Shown piece by piece: positions 1 to 9,510 of a DNA stretch of 64,000 nucleotides. The notes below the pieces were generated by a model. That model searched no databases. It was not told where the DNA came from and saw only the letters and a program-made list of their open reading frames with translations. The stretch is from Epiperipatus broadwayi (taxonomy: Eukaryota; Onychophora; Udeonychophora; Euonychophora; Peripatidae): contig JAQFVV010000183.1 of assembly GCA_028023455.1 (NCBI GenBank), positions 374,001 through 438,000 of the forward strand, in the 5' to 3' direction. Both the position numbers and the translations under genes were made by a program. The number at the start of each line of letters is the position of its first letter. Positions within the stretch are counted from its first letter, which is position 1.

Positions 1-41
1 TTTTAATTCTATATATATGTTTGTAACATTGGAATTTCACT

Positions 42-1578
42 CATCATCATCATCAAACATTATCAATCCACTGCAGGATGAAGGTCTCTCCAAGTTCAAT
101 CCATCTTTTCCTATCTTTAGCTTCTCTTCTCCACATCACTCCTGCACACTTTCTTATTTCATCCACCCATCTCACATGTGGTCTCTTTCTGGGTCTTTTA
201 CAATCTCTTGGAATCCAGTTTAAAATTTCAATTGTCCATCTGTTATCATCTCTTCTAACAACATGTCCAGCCCAACTCCACTTCAGTCTTTTAATTTTTG
301 CAATCAGGTCAGTAACACCTGTTTGTTCTCTTACACATGCATTGCGTTTTCGATCCCTTCTTGTTATTCCCAACATGCATCTCTCCATACTTCTATGAGT
401 GGTCTGAAGTCTCTGTATTGCTCTTCTATTAAGTGTCCAAGTCTCAGATCCATAAGTAAGAACTGGCAAAACACATTTATTAAAAACCTTCCTTTTCAAA
501 CACATAGGCACATTTCCTTTTAATACCAAGTTATTTCTACCAAAAGCACTCCAACCAAGTTTAATTCTATGATTAATTTCATCCATTATATTTCCATCTG
601 TATTAATAATCTGATGAAGGTATTTGTAACTGTTAACTTCTTCTAACTCATCATAATCAATCTTCATTTTTATATTTTGAGAAAATCTATTAAACATTAC
701 TTTAGTCTTTTAAACATTTCTCTTTAGCCCTACTTTCCTACTTTCATCTGATAACTCCTGCAACATTTCCTTTAGCTCTAAAGCATTATTTGCAAAAACA
801 ACTACATCTGCAAAATCTAAATGACTTAAACTCCATTTACTTTCACTCCTTTAGCTACCCATTTTAATCCACAAAATACTTCTTGCAGCACTGCTGTAAA
901 AAGTTTTAGAGAAATAGAGTCACCCTGTCTTACACCCTTTTCAATGTTGATTTTCCTACTATTATTATGTAATCTAATTGTTGCTGTTGCATTTTTATAA
1001 ATATTCTTCAAAATATGACAATATCCTGGATCTACACCTTGATGATCCAATGCTTTAATCACTGAAGAAATGTTTATAGAATCAAATGCCTTTTCATAGT
1101 CTACAAATCCTAAGCATAATGGTAACTCATATTCATTTGTCCTTTCTATAATTTCTCTCAATACCTGGATATGATCTACTGTACTGAAACCACTTTTAAA
1201 TCCAGCTTGTTCTCTTGGTTGGTGGAAATCCAGTGTTTTCTGTAGACCAGTTGTAATTATCTTAGTAAAAATTTTGTATAAAACTGATAAAAGACTGATA
1301 GGTCTGTAATTTCTAATGTCTTCTTTATCACCTTTTATAAATATTAATATTAATACTGCATTTTTCCAATTATCTGCCTCCTATACATATTATATCTTAC
1401 GAATTGCCCAGAATTTTGAATGAGGAAGTGAGGCATGCAATTAAATTTATGAAGAAAGGGAAGGCTCCAGGTAATGATGGAATTGTAATTGATATATTAA
1501 AAGAATCAGGTGGAAAAATAGAATTTTTTTTAGCAAAGTTATATACCAAATGTCTAAATGATAAAGATGTACCAGATG
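42..1578 (-). mobile_element. RTE-type non-LTR retrotransposon, 5'-inverted copy
   Basis: A truncated LINE lies with its 3' end at the left (a TCATCATCATC tail, as seen from the plus strand) and its coding strand on minus up to about 1383. There the order flips and the next 5' piece is read on plus (1395-1585). The insert is bracketed by a 14-bp near-perfect duplication, ATTGGAATTTC(A/G)CT, at 28-41 and 1579-1592. A 5' inversion inside one duplication is the known signature of twin priming during target-primed reverse transcription. The last bases of the right duplication overlap the element's own DDW codons, so part of it may be microhomology. Family placement rests on the protein match described for the two pieces. 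Confidence 0.85.
53..1383 (-). pseudogene. RTE reverse transcriptase and C-terminal region, decayed
   Basis: Read on minus from 1383, the frames give NYRPISLLSVLYKIF, then QAGFKSGFSTVDHIQ, then the motif A segment FVDYEKAFDSI and the motif B segment RQGDSIS, all typical of the RT fingers and palm of RTE-clade LINEs. Motif C, normally FADD, reads FADVVVF: one aspartate codon is deleted compared with the copy at 41.3-43.6 kb, so catalysis is lost. The terminal 214-residue frame (53-697) carries the conserved RTE tail with MERCMLGITRRDRKRN, KRLKWSWAGHVVRRDDNRW and a final LGETFILQW block. A stop at about 705-715 and a frame change separate the palm from the tail. This is a dead copy; the endonuclease domain is absent. 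Confidence 0.88.
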
Positions 1579-1585
1579 ATTGGAA
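1395..1585 (+). pseudogene. RTE RT 5' piece, inverted relative to the rest
   Basis: This short frame encodes ELPRILNEEVRHAIKFMKKG, then KAPGNDGI and a final CLNDKDVPDDW. That is the segment just upstream of the RT core in RTE elements, and in the copy at 43.4-43.65 kb it is continuous with the RT core. Here it is on the opposite strand and stops at DDW. The main body begins with the equivalent residues (DNW) at about 1380 on minus, so the two halves abut at the same codons. Both copies begin at about the same residue (ELPRILNEE), suggesting a shared 5'-truncated source or similar processivity. Confidence 0.85.
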
Positions 1586-1619
1586 TTTCGCTAATGCCAT
1601 ATATATACTTTAAAAAAAA

Positions 1620-2447
1620 AAAAACTAAAATAAATATTTTTTAAAAGCTCTGCTGAAAGAGTGTGGACTAGTGAAGCAAGTCCCAGAGAGTTGAATGCTA
1701 AAGGTGGCAGGGGTGTGTGCCACCTAGTATATATATCACCAACCCATAGTCATTTCAACCATCTAACATTGATCACATAATGGGTATCAGGTTTTTTTAA
1801 TGATAAAAAATAAATGGTGGATTTACAATTTTATAGAAGTATGCCACTTCTATAACCAATAATAAATGTTGCATAATTAATACATTAGTAACCTTACTTT
1901 CCAATTAAAAACACTTATCCTACTCAGTGACTTGAGAGCTAATTGAGTTGTCTATAAAACACTGTTTGAAAAATTTGAGGCTTGCTAAGAAACCAACTAT
2001 TTGAAATTTTTTTAAGTAACTATTATATTATTTTCATCTGAAAGATGACCAAACAAAAATACAAAGTCATTTTGAAATTTGATTAGCATTCTCTACTATT
2101 CTAATATTTTTCAACTATTGTGAAAAATTCTAGAGAAAACTAGGATCAACAGTAAATTATTTAGAACGTTATATATATATATAAAATCAAAAACAATAAA
2201 AAATGAAAATACTTAAATATAAATTTATAATTAAAGATTATTACAACTAATTATATTATAAGTTGTAAAATTCATTTAATTTTATAATTATTTAAAGTAA
2301 ATTAAAATAATATTAATTAGAATATTTCAAAGAAAGACATAGGTAATTTAAATTCTTTTATAATTTTTTTATGTAATTAAGCATTATTAAACTCCTAACT
2401 CATTAGTTAAATCATGCTTGACATATTATATTTAAATATAATATTTT
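1620..2447. other. AT-rich non-coding stretch
   Basis: This begins with an A-run and then holds AT-rich unique-looking sequence with a short (AT)n tract near 2170. A small GC-richer patch, with the word GGTGGCAGGGGTGTGTGCC, lies at about 1703-1722. I see no ORF, RNA gene or repeat shared with the rest of the window. Confidence 0.5.
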
Positions 2448-2717
2448 TAATGATTAATATAGATGTAAATTAATTAGTAAATGGATCTCCGTTATATAAA
2501 TAAAATTAAATCAACAGTCAAAGTGTATTGGTGTGTAGCAGCCAATAAGATTGATTCTGCTGGCAGAAAGAAAACAGTAACAAACTTGTCCAAGCTATTA
2601 CTAATCAAAAAGAGAAGATTGGTTAGATTTTTTTAGGTTCCAGAGCCGGTTTTATTGGTTATTGCACATCATTACATCTTGGCTGTGAATTCATAATTTA
2701 CATCTATATTAATCGTG

Positions 2718-2845
2718 AATATAGGGGATTTGAACTCAGACTTCCAAGTAACAGTCAACTATCCACACTCTCTCAAACTACTGATACCCATGACCACACA
2801 CATGTAGAAAAGATAAAAAATCACCAGTATACGTATTTTATGCTG
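2718..2845 (-). repeat. Hammerhead-repeat body, inverted fragment
   Basis: The minus strand reads through the stem III/stem I end of the ribozyme (ACTGGTGATT), the spacer with CATGTGTGTGGTCATG, and a tRNA-like B box (GAGTTCAAATCCCC). It is cut off inside stem II, so the CUGAUGA box is missing. It sits head to head with a plus-strand fragment of the same family at 2850-2990. Confidence 0.7.
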
Positions 2846-2849
2846 AATC

Positions 2850-2990
2850 TTTTCTACATGTATATCAGTAGTATGAGATAGGGTAGATAGTTGAAAATTG
2901 CTTGAAAATCTGAGTTAAAATCCTCTATATTTACAATTAAGTTCCAGGTATAAGAATGACTGTATTTCAAATCTTATCTATATTAATCGT
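2850..2990 (+). repeat. Hammerhead-repeat body fragment
   Basis: This is the plus-strand partner of the fragment to its left. It contains the spacer, a degenerate AGTATGAGATAGGGTAG segment, a B-box-like GAGTTAAAATCC and the following TTTACAATTAAG, which is also seen after the unit at 58.0 kb. The ribozyme core is absent. Confidence 0.65.
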
Positions 2991-3039
2991 TATATTAAAT
3001 TTAAATAAATGATTTGCTGATCAGAGAGTTTTACTTTCA

Positions 3040-3171
3040 GTTGGGATTCGAACTCAGACTTTCACATGACCCACTACTCTCAGTGCTATCTCATATTGCT
3101 GACCCACCTGATCACACACATGTTGAAAAGTTAAATAATCACCAATATGTATTTCATGCTAAACCAGCTGA
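3040..3171 (-). repeat. Hammerhead-repeat, inverted truncated copy
   Basis: On minus this copy retains half of stem II (GCTGGTTTAGCAT), the GAAA box, stem III and the stem I 3' strand TTGGTGATTATTT. The spacer and a perfect-looking B box (GAGTTCGAATCCC) follow. It breaks off exactly in stem II, where a plus-strand copy of the same family begins at 3172. Confidence 0.75.
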
Positions 3172-3191
3172 TTGTATATATGTGTGAGGAT

Positions 3192-3253
3192 AGTAATCTA
3201 GACCAACTGATGATTGCTGGTTTAGTATGAACTATGTATATTGGTGATTATTT
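3192..3253 (+). ncRNA. Hammerhead ribozyme, unit 1 (mutated GAAA box)
   Basis: The core CTGATGA is at 3207-3213. Stem II is TTGCT/AGTAT around GGTTT, weakened by substitutions, then GAAC (3229-3232) stands where GAAA is expected. Stem III keeps UA/UA pairs around a short loop and the scissile UA ends at 3240. Stem I pairs ACCAA with TTGGT and TAATC with GATTA, with a 3-nt bulge. The A15.1-to-C change should cripple cleavage. Confidence 0.75.
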
Positions 3254-3668
3254 ATTTTTTCAACATGTGTGTGATCAGGTGGATCAGCAATATGAGATGG
3301 CACTGAAAGTAGTGGGTCGTGTGAAAGTCTGAGTTCGAATCCCACACATATTACATATATAAATGCAGTTTTGTGCCTGTACAATGTATTAATTTAGATA
3401 GTGTGTAAAAGGTCTGCCCATCCCTTGCATATGTATGTGTAAATGGATTATTCTTCTGTACATGAAGGTCAGAATGACTAATATGTCTACATGGGTAGGA
3501 TGACAACCTTGGCACTAACAAGAGCTTTGAACGTTCCATCATCAGATTTTCAATGAAATGGAAGGCTGAAGAGTTGTGAGTTGGAATAGTTTGAAGCCTG
3601 TCCATTAAAGTATGAAGATTGGCTATTTTAATATAAAGCTGAGCACTGATTGTATATATGTGTGAGGA

Positions 3669-3731
3669 TAGTAATTTAGACCAACTGATGATTGCTGGTT
3701 TAGCATGAAATACCTTTATTGGTAATGATTT
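3669..3731 (+). ncRNA. Hammerhead ribozyme, unit 2
   Basis: CTGATGA lies at 3685-3691. Stem II is TGCT/AGCA with loop GGTTT, flanked by a U.U pair at positions 10.1/11.1. GAAA is at 3707-3710. Stem III (AUA/UUU) has one mismatch, and UA stands before the predicted cut after 3718. Inner stem I ACCAA/TTGGT is intact, while the outer half is weakened (AATGATT). Cleavage here and at unit 1 would release a 478-nt monomer. Confidence 0.78.
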
Positions 3732-4140
3732 ATCTTTTCAACATGTGGGTCAGCAATGTGTGATGGCACTGAGAGTAGTGGATCGTGTGAAAGTCTGAGT
3801 TCAAATCTCGCACATATTATGCATATGTAAATGCAGGTTTAAGCCTGTACAATGTATTATTTCAGTTGGGATGTAAGAAATGTTGTTGCTATACATTGTA
3901 TCTCAACTCTTATAGCTAAAGTATCCAGCTACCAGTTCATATACAATAACATGCGTAATTGATCAGAAAAGCCCTCTGGGTCTCCTTTTGATTTGTAATA
4001 GCTGGAATAGGTTTACAATTATTTTCTTTCACGTGCAGAACCGGTTTTATTGGTTGTTACACATCATATATACTTTGGCTATGAATTTCATTTATATAAC
4101 AGAGATCCTATTTACTAATTAATTTACAAACACGTATATT

Positions 4141-5091
4141 TAGTGAATTGCCGTTATCCAATGTATATATAAGCACATAGTCTATTCAATATATAAATAT
4201 TATAAAAGAAATGAAAATTTAAAATTAAATACGATATTAATGGAAACATGCAGACACATAAATTAATCAATTCAATACTTTTCAAATTGAAGATTTTAAT
4301 TTTCAAACATTCGGAAAAAATTATGTAAGTGGAAATATTAAAGCGAAGCTAATTTTACTTTGATTAAAAGTATAAAATAAATTTTATTTAAATTTTATAA
4401 AATACTTTGACTAATACTAATAAAAAAAGCTATTAAAAGCAGAATAATGACTCGTTGATGGGTAAAATTGTTTATCAAAAAACGACGCTTTTCAAAGATT
4501 ACCATACTCAATTATCTGACAAAAGAAAATACCACATATCAAACTATACCATAGTGCCCTGTTTTTTTCTTTTGGAATTCCCAAAACTATTCTTTTTTAC
4601 CATCATAAATGAAATTTTTTTAAAACTCTCTTTTCTTTACAAACACTGTTCGTTGCAGATTATATATATATATAATTCCTTAACTTAGAAGACATCTCAG
4701 ATATAATTGTTTGCTCTTATAAATTCTTCTCATTTTTATTTTAATTCTTCCAACTTAATCTTTTTATTTCTTTTTAAATTCAATTTATTAATCCTCCAAT
4801 GTTTTGTATTGCATTTGTCCACATATTTTTTTTATGCAGAATTAAGCTGCAAACAAAAAATGTAACAAACATCATTTTTAAAAGTAATTAAAAAAAATTG
4901 CAAGATAATTTTTAATCTTTATTCAGTTTGTTGCAATTATGAATTTCCTTTATTTATTGTTATTCTCTTCATCATTTATCTACCATTTTAAATGTTTGAA
5001 AACACTGACCTAGTCTAAAGTTTCTGTGAAATATCTCTTTCTCATCGTCTGTTTTCATTACTTAAATTGTATTTGCTTTTATTTTCAACCT
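4141..5091. other. AT-rich non-coding stretch
   Basis: No coding signal is supported. A 77-residue frame at 4455-4688 is composition-driven and matches nothing I recognise. A short (AT)n run is at about 4661. Confidence 0.5.
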
Positions 5092-5153
5092 AAAGGTTTG
5101 GTTAAGCTCACACTTATTTTCGCCAAATATTGGCGTATCATCAGCCAACCTTT
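5092..5153 (-). ncRNA. Penelope-type hammerhead-like three-way fold
   Basis: On minus a CTGATGA box (5138-5144) is followed by TA and a perfect 6-bp hairpin (CGCCAA, loop TAT, TTGGCG), then AAAA. A small TAAG/CTTA hairpin comes next. The outer strands AAAGGTTGG and CCAAACCTTT pair with one bulge. Three helices round CUGAUGA and a (G)AAA box make a hammerhead topology. The two nucleotides between the box and stem II, and A rather than U before the last core base, are non-canonical. Penelope-like elements are known to carry hammerheads in their terminal repeats, and similar CTGAnGA..GAAA hairpins recur in this window. It may be a decayed ribozyme. Confidence 0.55.
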
Positions 5154-5401
5154 CTAGAACACCAGTCTTCTTTTTATCAATATATATTAATGAAACCAGA
5201 AAACATTAATCATTTCTGTCTTTTATCTTTCTTTTTATATTCTTCAATCAGTAGACATTTTTAATCTATTTTTTTAAAAATAGCTTCCTCTTATTTATGT
5301 ATTTCTTTACAAAATATCAAGCGGAGTAAGCAAATTTTCTCTTTTAAATGCTTTTTGAAATAGAATGAAACTGATAATCAAATTCTGGCTTGTTTATTCT
5401 G

Positions 5402-6137
<736 letters not shown>

Positions 6138-6395
6138 GTTTTGTTTTTATCAGTGTGCTTAGTTTAGTCCTATCACAAACATCCACTAGCCCAGTAATCA
6201 GATCAACCTTTTTCACTATGGATGTATATAAAAACATATACTTTACTTTTTCAGGTGAGTAAGACATACACCACACATGTTATAATTTATGTTCATATTA
6301 GTTTATCTTCATAAATATATTTTTAGATATAATTCTAATTCCATCACATATTCCTGAAACGTAAAACCAAAAACATGAAAAGGATAAATTATCCT
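6138..6395. other. Non-coding, no feature seen
   Basis: AT-rich sequence between the microsatellite and a degenerate hammerhead-like repeat. Nothing else is recognisable. Confidence 0.4.
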
Positions 6396-6475
6396 CATGA
6401 CATACATTTCACAGTGAACATGCACCCATCAATTAGCCAGATTACAATATCTTACACATATCTTTATTTATTTGT
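6396..6475 (-). repeat. Degenerate hammerhead-repeat, second subfamily
   Basis: Minus reads AGATATGTGTAAGATATTG, then GGCTAATTGATGGGTGCATG, then a GAAA box (6407-6410). The first block and the GGCTAA lead-in match the copy at 50.6 kb, which has a clean CTGATGA and stem II. The core here is TTGATGG and stem II no longer pairs well, so this is a relic. Confidence 0.5.
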
Positions 6476-6919
6476 TTTAGTATTATATAGATAACAAATT
6501 ACTATAGTTTGATTAACAAGTATATTTTCTGCATTCACAACTTTAGTACAAACTTGTTTACGTAAATTTATTAAACTAGAGATTATCTCTAGCCATTACA
6601 CATTTTAAATTTAACTTAATAAATAATATGGCTGTAGGGTTATAAAAGTATTAATATCTGAATTTCCTTGTCCATGTTGATACCTTCAATAACTTTCATT
6701 ACATTACTCTCAGCATAATAACAACCCAAGATACTCTATCAAATGCTTTTTTAAATGGAATAAAACTAATAAACATACATTCTGGCTCTATATATATATA
6801 TATATATAATATAATGCATTCTATATATATATATATATATATATAATGCTTGAGCAATTTAAAAGTATTGCAGTTTGTAATGTTATAATTGACTATTTAT
6901 TAGTCTTCATTACATGGAC
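6476..6919. other. AT-rich non-coding with (AT)n tracts
   Basis: Holds (AT)n tracts at about 6790-6845, and otherwise no feature that I can support. Confidence 0.45.
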
Positions 6920-7105
6920 ATGTTTATTTCATGTTTATTTAAACGTTATTGTATCAATATTTCAATCTCTGTGGTCAAGTTGCAATCATTAAGTGTCCAT
7001 ATATATTTATTGGATCATTAGTAAGAGTGGTTTTTCACTCTTGCTATTAAAAGGAGAGAGGTTGCCTTGACAACAGTGAGAAATATTGATTACTATCTAT
7101 ATTGG
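6920..7105 (-). repeat. Dispersed repeat with variable hairpin, copy 1
   Basis: On minus it shares CTGTTGTCAAGGCAAC, GGACACTTAATGATTG-like and CACAGAGATT segments, and GTTTAAATAAACAT, with the plus-strand copy at 14.80-14.97 kb. Between them lies a hairpin whose stem sequence differs from the other copy although both pair (here GTAAGAGTG with CACTCTTGC). Family unknown. Confidence 0.65.
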
Positions 7106-7784
7106 TATGTTTAGGTGATTACTAGTTTCTAATAGTTATATATATATATATATATTGAAATCATATACATGCTTACATATATATGATTATGTCAATTTAT
7201 ATTTAAATCCTTTTAAACCCTGTTATACAAAAATTTTAAATTTGATTATATTAAAAAAAAATTTAAAGGCTAATAAGAATGAAATTTTATTTTATTAAAT
7301 TTACTAAAGGCGTGTGTATGTAGAAAAAGATAGCTGAGATTCTAGAGAACTCAGAAAAACAAATAATTTAAATTCAGATATTTAAAATTCCTGAACATTT
7401 TTATTTTTATAAAATTTATAAAGGCAGATTAATTATAGAGCATAGACACATTTCTATTTGTTATTGAAACTCATTTAATTAATAAAGAATAAGGTAATTG
7501 CTTTTTATTATAAGTGCAATAATATTTTTTTTAATATTTGGTCTGGCTGTAAAAAGGTGTTAATTGGTGCTTAATTACTGCAGGAAAAATGTAAATAAAC
7601 AAACGGTATTCAGAATTTGGAACTTTTCCTAATTAATAAAGAATTACAGGATTAAATTGTAATCAAAATTATTATCAGCAAAAATATTTTTTAATTAAAA
7701 TTAATCCGAATGCCTTTTATTGTAAAATGTATAAATACCTCAGTAAATGTAAAAACAGGGTTCTTCATGAAAAGTTCAAGATTT
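7106..7784. other. AT-rich non-coding stretch
   Basis: One (AT)n tract at about 7138-7154. No ORF or repeat that I recognise. Confidence 0.45.
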
Positions 7785-7973
7785 TCAACAAAAGAAGTCA
7801 TTAATTATTTGATTGCTAGAAGCTACGCAGAATGACCTGTGAGTAGCACCTTGTGTTTGCTTTCTCTTCACCATCTCTGGGGAGCACGGGTTTGGAATCC
7901 CATGGAGTTGGTGAAATGCTGCCCATCTGAATTCTGCTAGTGCCAATGCTCTTGCCTTCATAAAATCCCTCAT
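7785..7973 (-). other. Exon-like or repeat-derived ORF, unrecognised
   Basis: A 62-codon frame with normal-looking composition (MKARALALAEFRWAAFHQLH, then a GIPNPCSPEMVKRKQTQG block) stands out from the AT-rich surroundings. I recognise no domain. The strand also holds GGAATCCC/GGGTTTGG words that resemble repeat heads, so a mobile-element origin is as likely as a coding exon. There is no clear splice frame. Confidence 0.3.
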
Positions 7974-8612
7974 TATATTTAACTACATGGTATTACTTTG
8001 TCTAATATTATTATTAGAAATGACCTGAGATTTTAAATAATTGTAGAGTTGTATAAAATTATGAATAAAAATTATCAGTTAATTTTCGATTTTAGTATTA
8101 TTTTATAAAGGAATAGTAATTTATTGTTTTTCCATAATAAATTTGATAAGTTGCAAGTTAGGATTATTCTATGTGTGTTTTTAAAATATGAGAGTATTAC
8201 AAGGTAGTTTCTTTTATCAAATGTAGTAGGGGTTAATATTCTTATGCCATTGGGCACATTCAGGCATATAATCTCAATGTTAAGCCAATGTACCTTGCTA
8301 AATATCTCGTAAAAAGTTTTGCATAATTTTTGTATTTGTATTTAAAAAACAATCATATTTGTTAATGAATGGTTAATTGTAATTTAAATTATTAGTAAAA
8401 TAAATGAGCTGAGTATTTAATTGGAACTCTTATTCATTATTTATTGTTATTATTATATTTTCCTTGGTTAATTTATTATATTTAGTTATTATGAAATATT
8501 AATTTCCTTAGCTATTATATGTTAAAAGTGTGTTTTGAGCTAGTCATAAAAGTATTTGTCTTTAATAATCATTGTTTATGTAACTTATTCATAGGTAAAG
8601 GAAATTGAAAAT
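7974..8612. other. AT-rich non-coding stretch
   Basis: Nothing recognisable apart from AT-rich sequence leading into the hairpin at 8616. Confidence 0.4.
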
Positions 8613-8650
8613 GCTCTGATGAAGACTGTTGGGCAGTCGAAACTGTCAAG
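8613..8650 (+). ncRNA. Penelope-type CTGATGA..GAAA hairpin
   Basis: CTGATGA at 8616-8622, one extra A, a perfect 5-bp stem GACTG/CAGTC with loop TTGGG, then GAAAC. The same layout with small changes occurs at 16.4, 25.6 and 35.7 kb and after the GIY-YIG frame at 55.6 kb. Neither stem I nor stem III is evident here, so a working ribozyme is not shown. It probably marks the 3' end of a Penelope-like element. Confidence 0.5.
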
Positions 8651-8659
8651 AAAATAAAG

Positions 8660-9170
8660 AAATTTTATTAAAAATTTTTTTTTACATTAAAGTGTATATG
8701 AGAAGAGTTATTATATGAACTTGTTTATAGTTATGCTAGTTATTTCATAGTTAGCCAGAGCCTTTAGGTTAGATTTTATTTTAGTGAGGGTACAATATAT
8801 ATGTAATTAATTTTTATCATTTCACTTATAACTCCATTTTCTTTATTTTTTTGAAGTATAAACTGGTATTCAAATAAAAACTTACTTATTGAAATATTTT
8901 TTTCTAGAATCCTCAACAATATATTGGTTAAATATGAAATAAAACTAATTATTTTAAAACATTTGCACTTCATTGCATTATTTTTTTTTGCTTTCTAGTG
9001 GAAATTTAATGTCCGTTTGATTGAATCATAATTTTCTTTCATTTTTAAGAAAAAAAAAAATATAGATTAGACTAAATGAGAGCAAACATTTATTTACTGG
9101 AATTAGAAAAATACTTTGTAATTTTAATAACTGAAATACAGGCTTATTATATACCTGTATCAATATATGT
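8660..9170. other. AT-rich non-coding stretch
   Basis: No feature beyond homopolymer runs (a T-run near 8980 and an A-run near 9050). Confidence 0.45.
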
Positions 9171-9174
9171 AATA

Positions 9175-9510
9175 TATAGGGTATATGAGCACAGACTTTC
9201 ACACGACCCACCACTCTCCACTCTATATCATAACACTGATACACTAGAACACATATATGTCAAAAAGACAAATAATCACCAATATACATATTTCATGCTA
9301 ATCCAGCAATCATCAGTTGGTCTAGATTACCATCTCCACACATATATGCCATAAGTGCTCAGATATATATTAAGATAGCCAATCTTTTTACTTTAATGGA
9401 CAGGCTTCAATCTACTCCACACTCCAACTCTTCAACCATCCATTTAATTCAAAATCCGATGATGGAATGCTCAAAAGCCACTCTGAGGCTTAAATTCTTG
9501 TCACACCCAT
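9175..9510 (-). mobile_element. Hammerhead retrozyme/SINE-like repeat, inverted copy
   Basis: On minus the body segment (TTGAAGCCTGTCCATTAAAG region and GAAGAGTTGGAGTG) precedes the ribozyme, then the spacer and a GTGGGTCGTGTGAAAGTCTG segment follow, in the same order as at 3.2-3.9 and 57.7-58.0 kb. The B box is degraded (GTGCTCATATACC). The copy has the best-preserved ribozyme in the window. Confidence 0.75.
9272..9332 (-). ncRNA. Hammerhead ribozyme, best-preserved copy
   Basis: Read on minus: outer stem I TAATC, bulge TAG, inner stem I ACCAA, CTGATGA (plus 9311-9317), stem II TGCT/AGCA with loop GGATT, GAAA (plus 9292-9295), stem III ATA/TAT with loop TG, the scissile UA, then TTGGT and GATTA. 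All three helices pair. The single fault is a U.U at 10.1/11.1, where the founder probably had G-C (as in the copy at 50.6 kb). Predicted cleavage is between plus 9284 and 9283. Confidence 0.82.

Larger units (their letters stand above)
3172..3900 (+). mobile_element. Tandem one-and-a-half-mer of a hammerhead retrozyme/SINE-like repeat
   Basis: Two ribozyme-bearing units follow each other in the same orientation. The CTGATGA boxes are at 3207 and 3685, a period of 478 bp. Both units share in the same order: CTGATTGTATATATGTG, the ribozyme, a CATGTG spacer, GATGGCACTGA, a tRNA-like B box (GTTCGAATCC or GTTCAAATCT), CACATATTA, and CCTGTACAATGTATTA. The interval 3400-3640 of the first unit also occurs in the copies at 9.4-9.5, 38.4 and 57.7 kb (GAAGAGTTG, TTGAAGCCTGTCCATTAAAG). 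No protein is encoded. Tandem monomers with hammerheads are the known layout of retrozymes; the B box resembles an internal Pol III promoter. Confidence 0.8.
2448..4140. repeat. Repeat frame around the hammerhead cluster
   Basis: The segment 2448-2510 reappears inverted at 4080-4140; the shared words on plus at the right are ATATAACAGAGATCC and ATTTACTAATTAATTTACA. A separate direct repeat starting with CCGGTTTTATTGGTT and including TTGGCT lies at about 2645-2700 and 4041-4100. The hammerhead repeats occupy the interval between. These could be the ends of one older element into which, or as part of which, the hammerhead units lie. The relation is visible but the boundaries are not. Confidence 0.45.

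Noticed and set aside
78-398. Plus-strand frame opposite the RTE C-terminus
   Set aside because: Shadow of the conserved minus frame; it recurs at 39.8 kb only because the sense strand is conserved.
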